Shown: positions 15,522 through 24,090 of the stretch, one piece after another
How positions within the stretch are numbered: the stretch's first letter is position 1
How the letters are laid out: each line of letters starts with the position of its first letter
Assembly: GCF_036010485.1 (NCBI RefSeq)
Contig: NZ_CP108568.1
Location: 7,176,001-7,240,000 of the forward strand
DNA from: Streptomyces sp. NBC_01198
Lineage (GTDB): Bacteria > Actinomycetota > Actinomycetes > Streptomycetales > Streptomycetaceae
DNA length: 64,000 nucleotides
Direction of reading: 5' to 3'
Notes under the pieces: generated by a model
What the model saw: the letters and a program-made list of their open reading frames with translations, nothing else
What the model was told of the DNA's origin: nothing
Database searches by the model: none
Translations under genes and position numbers: made by a program

Positions 15522-16577
15522 TTACCGCGCCTCCTGGGCTGCGGCCTTCTGTTCCTGCCGAATGAATCGCCGCCAAGCGCTCACCGCGGCCTTGCCGGTC
15601 AGACCCTTGGTGACCTTCGGCCACAGCTCGGAGTACCGGCGGTTGAGCTCGTACGACTGCGAGTTCTTGTACTGCTCGCGCGTGAAGATGGGCTGCGCGT
15701 AGCAGTGGCAGTTGTCGTGGTAGAGATCGCCCTCCGCGTACAGCGCGGATTTCTCGGAGCGATAGACAGCTCCGCGGGAGATGAGCATCGCGCACCACCC
15801 ACAGGGGGTGCCGGTGCGGCTCATCCGGACGTAACCGATGGCGCGCTTGTCGCGGCCGGCCTGATTCCAGATCAGGGACCGTCCGCCGTTCTGGGCGACT
15901 CTCTCGGCTGCCGCCGCCTGGCGAGCACCGGCTTGCCGGCGGGCCTCTTCTCGCTCGTCGTCGACCTTGTCGGCTGGCTGGCCGGTGTCGATTTCGCCGA
16001 GCTTCTTCTGAAGGTTCTTCGGTCCGAGGGCTTCGAGGTCCGTACGGATCTCTTCCTCGGCCTGGCTGTCGGCCTCTTCTTCGGCCTTACGGAGGTCTTC
16101 CAGCTCCTCGACGAGGACACGATCGTCGTCATCGTCTTCGGTGCCTTCCGCGTCCGCAGGGGGCTCGCTCGCGGCATGTGATGGTGTGTCCGACTCGCTG
16201 GACCTTGGCTGCTGCGTTTGCCCCTCCTGGGGGCTCTCAGCACCTCCGGCTAGTTGAGCGAACTCATCTCGCAGGACTCCGAGCGTGATGTAGGTCGGCT
16301 CGGGATGGTACGGATCTGCCACGGTCGTGCCGGTGAGCAGGGCTCGCGCGAGGCGGTAGTACGCACGGGCAAGGGCCGTGCTCAGCGACCGTCGAGTCAT
16401 GACCAGCTCGACGGCCTTGTCCAGCCACCCTTCCGCGATGGCGCCGCGCTTGTCTGTTGCCGTCTCGTCCCAGAGCAGAATGGCCTCCTGGACCGTTCCG
16501 GCTCCGATCTGAGTCAGTGCGAGATGGAAGGCGGCCGACGCTTCGTCAGCCTCCCTCAGGCGGGCCTTGCTCGTCAT
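15522..16577 (-). CDS. MuF-like minor capsid protein
   Basis: The 351-residue product has an N-terminal helical part. The middle (about residues 115-175) is very acidic (TEDDDDDRVL, KAEEEADSQAEEEI). The C-terminal MuF-type domain has TGTPCGWCAMLISRG and YHDNCHCYAQPIF with clustered Cys and His. It overlaps the portal stop by four bases. It is usually carried inside the head and ejected with DNA. Confidence 0.87.
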   Translation of the reverse strand: MTSKARLREADEASAAFHLALTQIGAGTVQEAILLWDETATDKRGAIAEGWLDKAVELVMTRRSLSTALARAYYRLARALLTGTTVADPYHPEPTYITLGVLRDEFAQLAGGAESPQEGQTQQPRSSESDTPSHAASEPPADAEGTEDDDDDRVLVEELEDLRKAEEEADSQAEEEIRTDLEALGPKNLQKKLGEIDTGQPADKVDDEREEARRQAGARQAAAAERVAQNGGRSLIWNQAGRDKRAIGYVRMSRTGTPCGWCAMLISRGAVYRSEKSALYAEGDLYHDNCHCYAQPIFTREQYKNSQSYELNRRYSELWPKVTKGLTGKAAVSAWRRFIRQEQKAAAQEAR

Positions 16578-18001
16578 GCTGCCACCGGGGGAGTGCCGGC
16601 CGGGGCCGGTACAGCCTTGGGCGGCGTCGCACGCTTCAGCGCGCTGGCGAGCTGTCCGACAGAGTCGTCGCTCTCGGCCATCTCGACCCAGTCCTCGTAC
16701 TCCGTCTGTGTCACGCCAGGCACGCGGCGCCAGAGCCCCTTGGCGGGAATGCCGAGCTGGTCACGCAGCTTGCCGAGCGCGTCAGCGCTCTGGGCCAGGC
16801 TCCGCGACTCCATGTCACGCCAGGAGACTTCGGTCAGGAAGTCGTCGGCGTTGGCGGGCAGGCCGAGCATCTCGGCGGCGAGACGGAAGACGCGCTCCCA
16901 GCTCTCGCCGAAGCCCGTCTTGAACTCGGTCACCATGCGAGCGAGCGATGTCTCGGCCGCCGCAAGCGCCTCTGCGGACAGATTCGCGATCTGACCCAAC
17001 AGGTGGGTCGGGGGGACCTGAGACAGGGCCGACAGGTGCCTGACGGACATGTCGATGGACTCAATGAAGCCGCCGAGCGGCGTCTCGTCGAGGCTGCCGA
17101 ACTTGGTATCACTGTCCTCCGCGAAGAGGAACCGACGCGCGTTGTGGTTGATCGGGAGCGGCTGCTCGTTGCCGGCGTCGTCGAGGACCGGCTCGCCTGT
17201 CTCTGGATCGCGCTTGATCGGAGGAGCCATGCCCGAGACCGTGCGCACCTTCACGGATGCGTACGTCTGGGCGACGAGCAGATCGAAGACCGTCTGGTTG
17301 ATCCGGTTCTGAAGGGCGATCATGGGCTCGATCACCCCGACCGTCCGGCCTTCGAGGTCCACCGAAGCGGCAAAGCGGGTCACTGGGCATTCGCTCGCGC
17401 CGTGCGCCTTGCCCGCCGAGACGATGACGCCGTCCTGGCCGCCGTCGTCCTTGAAGGTGACCGCATACTCGCGCCGGCCATCCCACATACGGGCCTTGCC
17501 GACACTGCTCTCGGTCGGCCAGCGTGTGACGGTCAGCGCAACGTATGGAGTGTCGTCGTTGGCCGGATCCTCGAACAGCGCGGCAGTGCGCAGGGCGCTC
17601 AGGCCCTTCGTGCGGACCTGACCCGAGCGGACCTTCTCCGTCAGAGTGAAGGAGTGGCCGTAGGCCAGGGCGCCGCGATAGATGGCGGCCTGGCGGCTGT
17701 CGAGGCGGCTGCGCTGCCAGTGTGCCCACTCCGGAGTGGTCTCCGTGGCGTCGGGCTTGTCCTTGCTCGTGCGAACGCCATCGACGTACATCGCCTGTGC
17801 CGGCGTGCTGACGAGCAGGGGCATCCAGTTCGACACCGCACGCCTCGCAAGGAGGCGGTACTCGTCGTCAGCCATCGGTGGCATGTACGGATCGTCGTGG
17901 TGACCGTGCAGGTAGCTGTCGATGCGCTCCAGCCGGTCGCGGTCCTTGTGAAGGACGGCGAGGAGTTGCTTTGCCAGCGAGAGCGCAGAAGGCTCCGCCA
18001 T
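16574..18001 (-). CDS. Portal protein
   Basis: The 475-residue SPP1 gp6/HK97-type portal has RLERIDSYLHGHHDDPYMPP at the start, conserved LVSTPAQAMYVDG, TRWPTESS, GVIEPMIALQNRINQTVFDLL in the stem/crown region and ETSLARMVTEFKTGFGESWERV near the end. It follows the large terminase, as in most tailed phages. Confidence 0.92.
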   Translation of the reverse strand: MAEPSALSLAKQLLAVLHKDRDRLERIDSYLHGHHDDPYMPPMADDEYRLLARRAVSNWMPLLVSTPAQAMYVDGVRTSKDKPDATETTPEWAHWQRSRLDSRQAAIYRGALAYGHSFTLTEKVRSGQVRTKGLSALRTAALFEDPANDDTPYVALTVTRWPTESSVGKARMWDGRREYAVTFKDDGGQDGVIVSAGKAHGASECPVTRFAASVDLEGRTVGVIEPMIALQNRINQTVFDLLVAQTYASVKVRTVSGMAPPIKRDPETGEPVLDDAGNEQPLPINHNARRFLFAEDSDTKFGSLDETPLGGFIESIDMSVRHLSALSQVPPTHLLGQIANLSAEALAAAETSLARMVTEFKTGFGESWERVFRLAAEMLGLPANADDFLTEVSWRDMESRSLAQSADALGKLRDQLGIPAKGLWRRVPGVTQTEYEDWVEMAESDDSVGQLASALKRATPPKAVPAPAGTPPVAA

Positions 18002-18021
18002 CGTCTCACCATCCTTTCGTC

Positions 18022-18032
18022 ACAGTAACACA
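18022..18032 (-). promoter_or_regulatory. 11-base element copy (TGTGTTACTGT) ahead of the portal
   Basis: This copy is oriented toward the portal gene and ends about 20 bases before its ATG. AAGGATGGTGAG lies between them. Confidence 0.5.
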
Positions 18033-18035
18033 CAC

Positions 18036-19703
18036 CTACATGAAGTAGCCGCGGCCAGTCCGCTTGCGGATTTTCTTGCCTCGGGCACGCAGCTCGATGA
18101 GGCACTCGTGCGCCAAGAGCAGAGCCGCGTAGGCGTCGACCTTCTTCGGGGAGTCCTTCGACTCCTTCCGGAAGCTGATGCCGTAGTTGTTGGTGGCGCG
18201 GCGCGCATTGAGCGCGTGGCGCCGGAGCTTCAGGTCTCCGTCGTGCTTCAGCTTCTGGTCGAAGACGATGCGCATCAGGCGCTCGTGCGCCAGAGTTGAG
18301 GTCTTCTGCGACGCTCGCATGTCCCAGCCGATCGAGTCCTTACCCAGCGGCGAGCGAACGGCCAGGCCCTCGCCGTATGCGTCGTCCCATTCGCTGATGT
18401 AGCTCTCCCAGAGGGCGACGTCGGCGAAGAAGCCCTGGACGCTGAACATGCGGAATGCGTCGTGCACCGCCGAGTCAACGGCAGCGCGAGGAACGCTCCA
18501 GTTCTGGCCGGCCTCGCCGTCCGGACGTTCCCACAGGCCGAGCAGGAAGGCGGCCATATCCGAGACGCGGACGGCCACTAGGCCAGTCGAGTCGTCCGTC
18601 TTGCCACCATCGAACCCGAGCGTGATCTCGTCACCGGGCCTCAGTATCAGCTCCTCGTCGCGGAGCACGTCCCACTCGGCTGGACCGTAGAGGGCGTCCT
18701 CCTCGGCGACGATCTGGTTCAGGTACATGCGCCTCGACCGCGAGGCCGAGATCGTCAGGTTCAGAACCGACTTGATGATCGACTCGACCTTCAGCCAGAC
18801 CGCATCGCCCCGGATCTTCGGAATTACGATGCGCAGGGCCTCGGCCGTGAGCGGCGTCTTCGGGTGAGCCTCGATCGAGTCGTACAGGGCGCCAACGTCG
18901 GCGGCCTTGCCCTCACGGACCTTCTCGTACGCCTCGCGCATCCGCTCAGCGACAGAGTCCTCACCGGGCATGTACGCGTTGGTGATTGCCAGGTACCGCG
19001 AGTCCATCTTCGTCGCGTTACCGTCGATGGTCTCGTACATCTTGTGACCGCCGTTGCCGGCGATCCAGTGGTGCGTTTCATTGAGCAGCGTGAATGTGGT
19101 CCGCTTACCTTCGATCGCACGGTACGAGCTGGTGACCGCCTGGAGGCGCTTGCGCCCGCGGTCGGCTCGGATCAGCTCGGCGCCCATCTTGATGCCGTAC
19201 GCCCTGATGAGCTTGTCGCTCATGAGGACGGGCAGGTAGGCCATCGTGTTCGTGGTCTGCTCTTGGCTGACGGCCGTGATCTGCACCCATGCTTGCGGAT
19301 GCGACTTGGCTACCGGCTCGCCGGCCTCGTCCCAGTGGGAGAAGCGCGAAGGCCCGACGAACTCGACGAGCGAGATCACCGCGAGGAGCGGATCCTTGCC
19401 CCAGCCCTTCAGCCGTTGCAGGACGCCCGTCCTGTAGACGAACTCGCCGTCCCCGTCGATGGCGTACCACCAGAGGACGAAGCGGAGCTGTTCCTTCGTG
19501 AACTTCCACGGGACCGGCTTTTCGTCGGTGGAGCCCTCGCCGCTCAGGTACTCAGCGCACCAGCCGACGATCTGCCATCCGAGAGTGTGCTTCGGAAGGT
19601 GCCACTTACCCGTGAAGGGGTCGCGCTGCCATGTGGGACCGTGGAAGTCGGGCTCCAGAGCCTCGATCTCCTCGGCGGTGAGCGCCTTCTGCTGGGCAGC
19701 CAT
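18036..19703 (-). CDS. terL: Terminase large subunit
   Basis: This ATPase-nuclease pumps DNA into the head. Of 555 residues, the N-terminal ATPase half has an unusual Walker A, LKGWGKDPLLAV, with a plausible Walker B/catalytic Glu in FTLLNETHHW. The nuclease half has the acidic TLGFDGGKTDDSTGLV and later Asp residues. The ATG at 19703 is preceded by GGGGGGTGAG. It lies between the small terminase cluster and the portal. Confidence 0.93.
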   Translation of the reverse strand: MAAQQKALTAEEIEALEPDFHGPTWQRDPFTGKWHLPKHTLGWQIVGWCAEYLSGEGSTDEKPVPWKFTKEQLRFVLWWYAIDGDGEFVYRTGVLQRLKGWGKDPLLAVISLVEFVGPSRFSHWDEAGEPVAKSHPQAWVQITAVSQEQTTNTMAYLPVLMSDKLIRAYGIKMGAELIRADRGRKRLQAVTSSYRAIEGKRTTFTLLNETHHWIAGNGGHKMYETIDGNATKMDSRYLAITNAYMPGEDSVAERMREAYEKVREGKAADVGALYDSIEAHPKTPLTAEALRIVIPKIRGDAVWLKVESIIKSVLNLTISASRSRRMYLNQIVAEEDALYGPAEWDVLRDEELILRPGDEITLGFDGGKTDDSTGLVAVRVSDMAAFLLGLWERPDGEAGQNWSVPRAAVDSAVHDAFRMFSVQGFFADVALWESYISEWDDAYGEGLAVRSPLGKDSIGWDMRASQKTSTLAHERLMRIVFDQKLKHDGDLKLRRHALNARRATNNYGISFRKESKDSPKKVDAYAALLLAHECLIELRARGKKIRKRTGRGYFM

Positions 19704-19720
19704 CGCTCACCCCCCTTGCG

Positions 19721-19858
19721 TTACCCCTCGTCGCCGGGTGGCTGGAAGCCGAAAGCCAGCTCCGAGGAGAGCGGAGGTGCTTCCTCCTCAGCCTCTACGT
19801 CTGCACGGGACAGCGAGAACGACAGGATCCAGCGGCCGACAACCAGACAGAAGCTCAT
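19721..19858 (-). CDS. 45-residue phage protein between terminase genes
   Basis: The ATG overlaps the small terminase stop (ATGA). The short product has FCLVVGRWILSFSLSRADVE and then an acidic/Pro-rich end with ELAFGFQPPGDEG. Tight coupling on both sides supports translation. Function unknown. Confidence 0.6.
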   Translation of the reverse strand: MSFCLVVGRWILSFSLSRADVEAEEEAPPLSSELAFGFQPPGDEG

Positions 19859-20289
19859 TCGTCGACCCCGAGCTCGGCCTTGTAGTCCGCGATGGCCAGC
19901 ACCGCGGCGGAAGCCTGTTCCTCAACCGGCTCGTCCAGCTCGATCCGAACGCGGCGCCGGTCCCCCTCGGTAACAAGGAGGTTCCCGAGGGCCGAGTAGA
20001 TCGTCTGCGCCATCTGCGAGGAGCGCTTCGCACTCTTCTTGAAGTGGCTCAGGTCGTCGCACAGGCTGTAGAGGATGGCCCAGTCCGACTGCTGGTAGAA
20101 GTCGGTCTGGCCGGACTCCTTAACCCCATCCCACAACTTCTGTGCGATCGGGTGCCAGGTGCGGTCAGCGTTCGGGGCCTTGGCCGGCAGGCGCGTTCCC
20201 TTGGAAACCACCTGACCATCGCCACCCTTGCGCTCGCGGGGGCGAGCCAGGTCTTCGGAGCGATTCGGTACGGGTCCGCGTTGACCCAC
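19855..20289 (-). CDS. terS: Terminase small subunit, P27-like
   Basis: The 144-residue product opens with MGQRGPVPNRSEDLARPRERK, the usual start of P27-type small terminases. It has helices WHPIAQKLWDGVKESGQTDFYQQSDWAILY and the conserved SQMAQTIYSALGNLLVTEGDRRRVRIEL. It recognises packaging sites and activates TerL. Confidence 0.9.
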   Translation of the reverse strand: MGQRGPVPNRSEDLARPRERKGGDGQVVSKGTRLPAKAPNADRTWHPIAQKLWDGVKESGQTDFYQQSDWAILYSLCDDLSHFKKSAKRSSQMAQTIYSALGNLLVTEGDRRRVRIELDEPVEEQASAAVLAIADYKAELGVDE

Positions 20290-20307
20290 GGGCTCACCCC
20301 CCTTGTA

Positions 20308-20523
20308 CTAGGAAACGACGAACTCCTCGGTGACTTCCGTTTCGATGTACTGGAAGGCGACTGCCGAGTCACCGATCGAGACAGACTGGGGACAAACCAG
20401 CGCGACGAGGTCGTGGTAGGCCCGTGCGGCGGTCTGGGCGGCGGCCTGGATTTCCGGCGTGTGCTCGACGTTCTGTTCGAACACCAAGGGGCTGGGTGCC
20501 AGTAAGCGGTATGAGCGCTCCAT
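20308..20523 (-). CDS. Small phage protein of unknown function
   Basis: The 71-residue product has a strong GGGGAGGTG ribosome site seven bases before the ATG. It has a helix TPEIQAAAQTAARAYHDLVALV and strands SVSIGDSAVAFQYIETEV. It is the first protein gene of the late operon, upstream of the small terminase. Confidence 0.7.
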   Translation of the reverse strand: MERSYRLLAPSPLVFEQNVEHTPEIQAAAQTAARAYHDLVALVCPQSVSIGDSAVAFQYIETEVTEEFVVS

Positions 20524-20626
20524 GGAATCACCTCCCCTCCTCTACGCCCGGGGCGGATTAACGTGCGGCCCCGGATGCACGAGCGAGCTATTTGATCGAA
20601 GGAGCATGGTCGCTATCCGCTCCTTG

Positions 20627-20699
20627 TTGGCCCGGTCGGACTTGAACCGACAACCTGCGGATTAAGAGTCCGCCGCTCTACCAATTGAGCTACGCGCCA
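20627..20699 (-). tRNA. tRNA-Lys(CTT)
   Basis: A cloverleaf of 73 bases with D arm AGCTCAATTGGTAGAGC, anticodon stem GCGGA/TCCGC, loop CTCTTAA giving anticodon CTT, and T arm GTCGGTTCAAGTCCGAC. The acceptor stem has one G-G mismatch and no encoded CCA. It reads AAG, common in phage lysine codons. Confidence 0.92.
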
Positions 20700-20834
20700 T
20701 TGCGCTCTCCCGGCTATCCAGGAGAGGCAGGCACCGCGCCGGGGAAGAGGAGGACCCCGGGGTGCCGACGCACTCGACCGAGACGGGCTTGCAGGCCGAC
20801 TATCGGCTGCCGTCGCTTCTCGGGAGCGCGTGCC

Positions 20835-21149
20835 CTACAGCAGGCCGGGATGACTCTCGGTCCGCCGAAACTTCCTGTTGTTGCGCCGCCAGTTCGCGGC
20901 ACGGGCCGCAGCCCCTTCAGCACCGCTCTTGCGGTCGTGGTGCCACTCACACAGCGACCTCAGGTTCGAGAGACTGTGATCGTCGCCGGCCTTGATGTGG
21001 TCGACGTCCGTGGCCAGCTCGGCGCAGCGCACTCCGTAGTCGTTCCGCTCGGTGCACCGTCCGCCGTCCCGCCTCAGGACCCGATGCCTGATCTGGGGCC
21101 AGTTGGCCGGCAGGCGATCTCGTCTGTCCGAGCCGGCCCACTGGGGCAT
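20835..21149 (-). CDS. HNH endonuclease
   Basis: The 104-residue product has the core DVDHIKAGDDHSLSNLRSLCEWHHDRKSG, with the HNH His, Asn and His in place, and Cys residues in GGRCTERND and VRCAE that may bind zinc. HNH proteins beside terminase genes are needed for cos cleavage and packaging in many siphoviruses, so this is probably a packaging nuclease rather than a homing enzyme. Confidence 0.9.
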   Translation of the reverse strand: MPQWAGSDRRDRLPANWPQIRHRVLRRDGGRCTERNDYGVRCAELATDVDHIKAGDDHSLSNLRSLCEWHHDRKSGAEGAAARAANWRRNNRKFRRTESHPGLL

Positions 21150-21709
21150 CGGGTCACCTCCGCGGAAGTCTCGCCCCGACGACGTCCTCCCTGACGAGGG
21201 AGCTGTCCTATCGCTGTCGACTCGGGGCTGTCTCTGTACCTCTGCTGTTCTGACGCAAGCGCGCTAACCCGCTACGTTCAGCGGGCGCTTCGCGCCCCAC
21301 TGGCCAAGCGGTCTAGCACTCTTCGACAGACGGCCCACGAAGTGGGCTCAGAAGCGCTGACCTGCACTTCTCAGTGACTTACACGCTTACATATATAAGT
21401 ACCCAGCTCCGGCCTGAGCTTGGAAAGGGCTCTTTGTGTGACCTGGGCCACACTTACACAGGGGCGCCCCGAGGGCGCCACAGCGCGTACAGGCGGCGGC
21501 GAAGAGATGCAGGGCAGCGGCGAGAAGAAGCCAGACGGCGCCTGTCGCTGTACCCGGCGGGAGAAGGGCTCAGAAAGGAAGCGGGTAGGCACGATGGGGC
21601 GGCGAAGCCGCCCACTGCTCGAAGCTCGCTAGCGGTCGCGAGGTTGCGGTCGGGCAACGCCCGAGGAATGCAGGCTCGTTGGGCTCGTACGCTGCTCTAG
21701 CCTCCGACC
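21150..21709. other. Non-coding spacer; possible cos region
   Basis: No gene is convincing in these 560 bases. Seen: a hairpin CCCGCT/AGCGGG (21268-21285), an AT-rich island CATATATAAGTAC near 21390, and GC-rich purine runs. Position between the packaging nuclease and the divergent arm would suit a cos or packaging site, which I cannot identify by eye. Confidence 0.4.
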
Positions 21710-22303
21710 ATGGAGACTCTTGCCGGCGCCTGGTACCAATCGAGCCTGCTGTGGACGATCGTCGGCATCCTCGCTGGCGTGCTGGTTGGGGCGCTCGGAG
21801 CATGGGCCACCCTACGGGCCAGCTATCCGAAACTGCGGCTCAACATCCAGGTGGACTCGATCACACGCCTACTTGCGGCGACGAGTGTGCAGGACCAGCT
21901 CACAGTCTCCTACAACGGAGCCACCCTCCATGACCCCCACCTATTGGTGTTCGACATCACCAACACGGGCCGGCGGGATATCACCGCAGACATGTTCCAC
22001 GGTGGCGAGGCGACCGCTTTCGACTTTGGTGAGCCCATCGTCGCCTTGATGCAGTGGCAAGGAGTCTCTCCGTCCGCCGGGCCGCGCTACTTCACAGCGC
22101 ATGGGTCCGAACTATCCATGAAGCCCTTGCATGTTGCTCGGAAGCAGAAGATCAGCATCTCGATTCTCTTCGACGGACCGGTCGAGACGCTGGAGTCTCG
22201 GCCGTCTCTCGTGAACGTAGAGCTGACGACAACTAGGGAACGTGAGGTTAGTATCTGGGCCTTCGGGCTGGGCACGGTTACTCGGACGGGGCTCTACGGC
22301 TGA
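21710..22303 (+). CDS. Membrane-anchored protein of unknown function (cargo gene)
   Basis: The 197-residue product has an N-terminal membrane anchor (LLWTIVGILAGVLVGALGAWATL). The rest is a beta-sandwich-like domain (LTVSYNGATLHDPHLLVFDITNTG, ISISILFDGPVETL, VNVELTTTREREVSI). TAGCCT (21698-21703) ends six bases before the ATG, so the transcript is probably leaderless. It stands alone between the late and early regions. Such anchored beta domains occur singly in many actinobacteria without known role; lysogenic conversion or exclusion is a guess. Confidence 0.75.
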   Translation: METLAGAWYQSSLLWTIVGILAGVLVGALGAWATLRASYPKLRLNIQVDSITRLLAATSVQDQLTVSYNGATLHDPHLLVFDITNTGRRDITADMFHGGEATAFDFGEPIVALMQWQGVSPSAGPRYFTAHGSELSMKPLHVARKQKISISILFDGPVETLESRPSLVNVELTTTREREVSIWAFGLGTVTRTGLYG

Positions 22304-22399
22304 TCGACCCCATAACCGTGGCAGAAACCGAGCGGCTAAGACGTGGCGGTACGCGGCCGGTCGGAACGGGGGTCAACCCCCACCCCTTCGCCTTTCCTC

Positions 22400-22429
22400 T
22401 TGACTCGCCGTCGCCTCGACGCATACCCT
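22400..22429 (+). promoter_or_regulatory. Promoter of the structured non-coding region
   Basis: TTGACT (22400-22405), 18 bases, TACCCT (22424-22429). The expected start point near 22436 falls at the first long helix of the downstream RNA. Confidence 0.6.
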
Positions 22430-22674
22430 CGCGCGCTTGCCTACGCGCTCATCTCTAGGCCTTTAAGGCCAAGCCCTAGGGCAAGCGCCAACGCGACCGG
22501 TACAGCCGCTCAGACGGGCATTCAAGGCTCTTTGAGCCTTGCTCTGCGGATAGGCCTGACAGGCAGGTGCGATCTGCACTCTGACCAGCGCAGAGACTGA
22601 TCGGCTGACCCCTGCAGAAGAGCTTCGAAACCATGATCATCCGACAGCTCAGAGCGGGCAGAGTTGACACGAGG

Positions 22675-22685
22675 TGTGATGGTGT
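22675..22685 (+). promoter_or_regulatory. 11-base element variant (TGTGATGGTGT)
   Basis: This copy lies inside the structured non-coding region, preceded by TTGACA at 22664 at a distance too short for a normal promoter. Confidence 0.35.
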
Positions 22686-22821
22686 GGCAATGTCTTCCTC
22701 GTCAGCAGGACAGGGGCAAGTGAGCATCAGCCAAACCGGGTGCGAGCGAAGCGGAACGGCGACTTAACGGCGAACCCCAGCGTCAAGCGGACAGCACGGC
22801 AGATTGACCGGCTACAGAAAG

Positions 22822-22832
22822 TGTGATGCTGT
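22822..22832 (+). promoter_or_regulatory. 11-base element variant (TGTGATGCTGT)
   Basis: This copy lies inside the structured region. TTGACC at 22804 is about 15-16 bases upstream, so a promoter is possible. Confidence 0.4.
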
Positions 22833-23422
22833 AGCTTCAGCAACACCGCAGGACAGCACAACGAAGCTTAGATCGTCGCTCTACCGGCCCCCGAAAGGGA
22901 CGTCGCAGCCGACTAGTCGGTGTGGTGGAGTATGCAGGGCACAGCTCCCCCGAAACGGAAGGGCCTGGTAGGAGTGGGTATCCACTCCCGTGATCCGGGC
23001 AGGACCGCTAGGCAGAGAGCGAACCCCTGGGGTACAGCTACCGAATGCCGTCCAGTCCCATCGGACAGCATCGTCTAGGACGTACGCCTCCGAGAGGGAT
23101 GCCACGATCGGGGGGTCTACAGACGCTGCCAGCGCTATTAGGTAACCAGGGCTCACCGTTCAGACGAACGGGCCGGAAGGCGCCAACCGCAAGGAAAGCG
23201 CCGAACGGGCCGGACGGGAACGGTGACAGGATGCGCAACCTGCCAATTGCGCACATGAACGATCCGCACCTAGTGCGGAGAGCGATTTGCAAGGATCGCT
23301 CACGAAGTCGCCCGACTCCCCTCTCGGTTCGCCGTTGGGGGAGTCAGGGAGGCAGCCTCGCCCATCAGGGGGCTGGGAGCGTCATAGCTCCAAGAGGTTC
23401 GAGGTCGCGACCATCCGGTCGC

Positions 23423-23450
23423 TTGACCTATAGCTCTCATACGAGAGTGT
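23423..23450 (+). promoter_or_regulatory. Promoter for the first early gene
   Basis: TTGACC (23423-23428) is followed by the element variant TACGAGAGTGT (23440-23450). It lies about 30 bases before the ATG at 23480, which has its own strong GGAGGGG ribosome site. Confidence 0.45.
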
Positions 23451-23479
23451 GAGCAAGTCCAACCGCCCAGGAGGGGTAC

Positions 23480-23656
23480 ATGTCCAACACCGCTACTGCC
23501 ACCAAGAAGTCGGTCGTCTCACTGAAGAAGACCCCCGCCTCGATCGAGCTTCAGGGCTTCAGGGCGTCGGTGAACGCTGGCCTTCGGGCGAATGACCTGG
23601 AAGCCCTGGCGGATCACTACTGGTTCGAGAGCGTCATCATTCCGCAGCATGTGTGA
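23480..23656 (+). CDS. 58-residue early protein
   Basis: A strong ribosome site GGAGGGG precedes the ATG. The product is basic at the N-terminus (TATKKSVVSLKKTP), followed by LQGFRASVNAGLRANDLEALADHYW. Its TGA stop is part of the next 11-base element (TGTGATACTGT). First gene of the early region; family unknown. Confidence 0.65.
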   Translation: MSNTATATKKSVVSLKKTPASIELQGFRASVNAGLRANDLEALADHYWFESVIIPQHV

Positions 23657-23662
23657 TACTGT
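23652..23662 (+). promoter_or_regulatory. 11-base element (TGTGATACTGT)
   Basis: An extended -10 shape TGTGATACT. It overlaps the stop codon of the preceding gene and lies 30 bases before the next ATG. Confidence 0.5.
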
Positions 23663-23692
23663 AACTCCACTCTCACCCCACTGAGGAGGACG

Positions 23693-23812
23693 ATGACCAG
23701 CGATTCCAAGGGGCGCGGCTTACTCGCACGGCCACGGAACCGCGAAGACTCCACCGGGTATCCCGGTGTGCACAGGAGGAGCCGCCGCCCCGTGTGGGGC
23801 GGCCGGTCATGA
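23693..23812 (+). CDS. 39-residue Arg-rich early peptide
   Basis: GAGGAGG stands five bases before the ATG. The product has many Arg (LLARPRNRED, HRRSRRPVWGGRS) and ends in an ATGA overlap with an in-frame ATG of the next gene. It may be a leader peptide or a small DNA/RNA-binding protein. Confidence 0.5.
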   Translation: MTSDSKGRGLLARPRNREDSTGYPGVHRRSRRPVWGGRS

Positions 23813-23829
23813 CGACGGAGGAAGGCCTC

Positions 23830-24087
23830 ATGGACTTGGTCGTGACGGTGCCGACGAACACCTACAAGCACGAGGGCGCGACGTGGAGGGTCGGAGACGT
23901 GGTGCAGTACCGCGGCGATCGAACCGACGTTGATCACGGCTTGACCGGCAAGCTCGTGGGCATCGACGTGGATGTTTACGAGAGCGGTGCAGGTGACGTG
24001 ATCCTCCGCGTGCAATGGGAGGGTGCTAGTCGATCGGACACTCATGGTCTCGACGATCTAGAGCATCCCTCCGCCACGATGGGATAG
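23830..24087 (+). CDS. 85-residue early protein, small beta-barrel type
   Basis: AGGAAGG five bases before the ATG at 23830 decides this start; an in-frame ATG at 23809 overlaps the upstream stop. Contents: TYKHEGATWRVGDVVQYRGDRTDVDHGL and VILRVQWEG, an SH3/KOW-like beta pattern. Its TAG stop is supplied by the 11-base element that abuts hammerhead 1. Confidence 0.68.
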   Translation: MDLVVTVPTNTYKHEGATWRVGDVVQYRGDRTDVDHGLTGKLVGIDVDVYESGAGDVILRVQWEGASRSDTHGLDDLEHPSATMG

Positions 24088-24090
24088 TGT
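24080..24090 (+). promoter_or_regulatory. 11-base element (TGGGATAGTGT) abutting hammerhead 1
   Basis: The last base is the first base of the ribozyme's stem II. A transcript starting 6-8 bases after GATAGT would begin inside the ribozyme core. Confidence 0.5.

Larger units (their letters stand above)
22433..23420 (+). ncRNA. Large structured non-coding RNA candidate
   Basis: Nearly 1 kb without a believable gene but dense in perfect hairpins: GCGCTTGCC/GGCAAGCGC (22433-22441 with 22480-22488), CAAGGCTC/GAGCCTTG (22523-22541), GGAGTGG/CCACTCC (22971-22988), CCGTTC/GAACGG (23156-23171), TGCGCAA/TTGCGCA (23232-23253), CCGCAC/GTGCGG (23264-23278), GAGCGAT/ATCGCTC (23280-23301), GACTCCCC/GGGGAGTC (23314-23345). 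Some are directly adjacent, as in a folded RNA. Promoter and start fit the first helix. Phage giant RNAs such as GOLLD or ROOL are the obvious comparison; class membership is not shown. Confidence 0.55.

Noticed and set aside
20627-20699. tRNA-Lys as the integration site
   Set aside because: It is a full tRNA in the middle of the prophage beside the terminase, and the serine integrase lies at the other end against a protein gene.
20835-21149. HNH gene as a homing endonuclease or mobile element
   Set aside because: Short HNH genes beside the terminase are standard packaging factors, and nothing here is interrupted by it.
21374-21700. Small Arg-rich open frame in the spacer after the HNH gene
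   Set aside because: No ribosome site, composition typical of GC-rich shadow frames, and no coupling to neighbours.
22881-23452. Open frames on both strands inside the structured region
   Set aside because: Frames overlap each other, lack ribosome sites and are crossed by perfect hairpins; non-coding RNA explains the region better.
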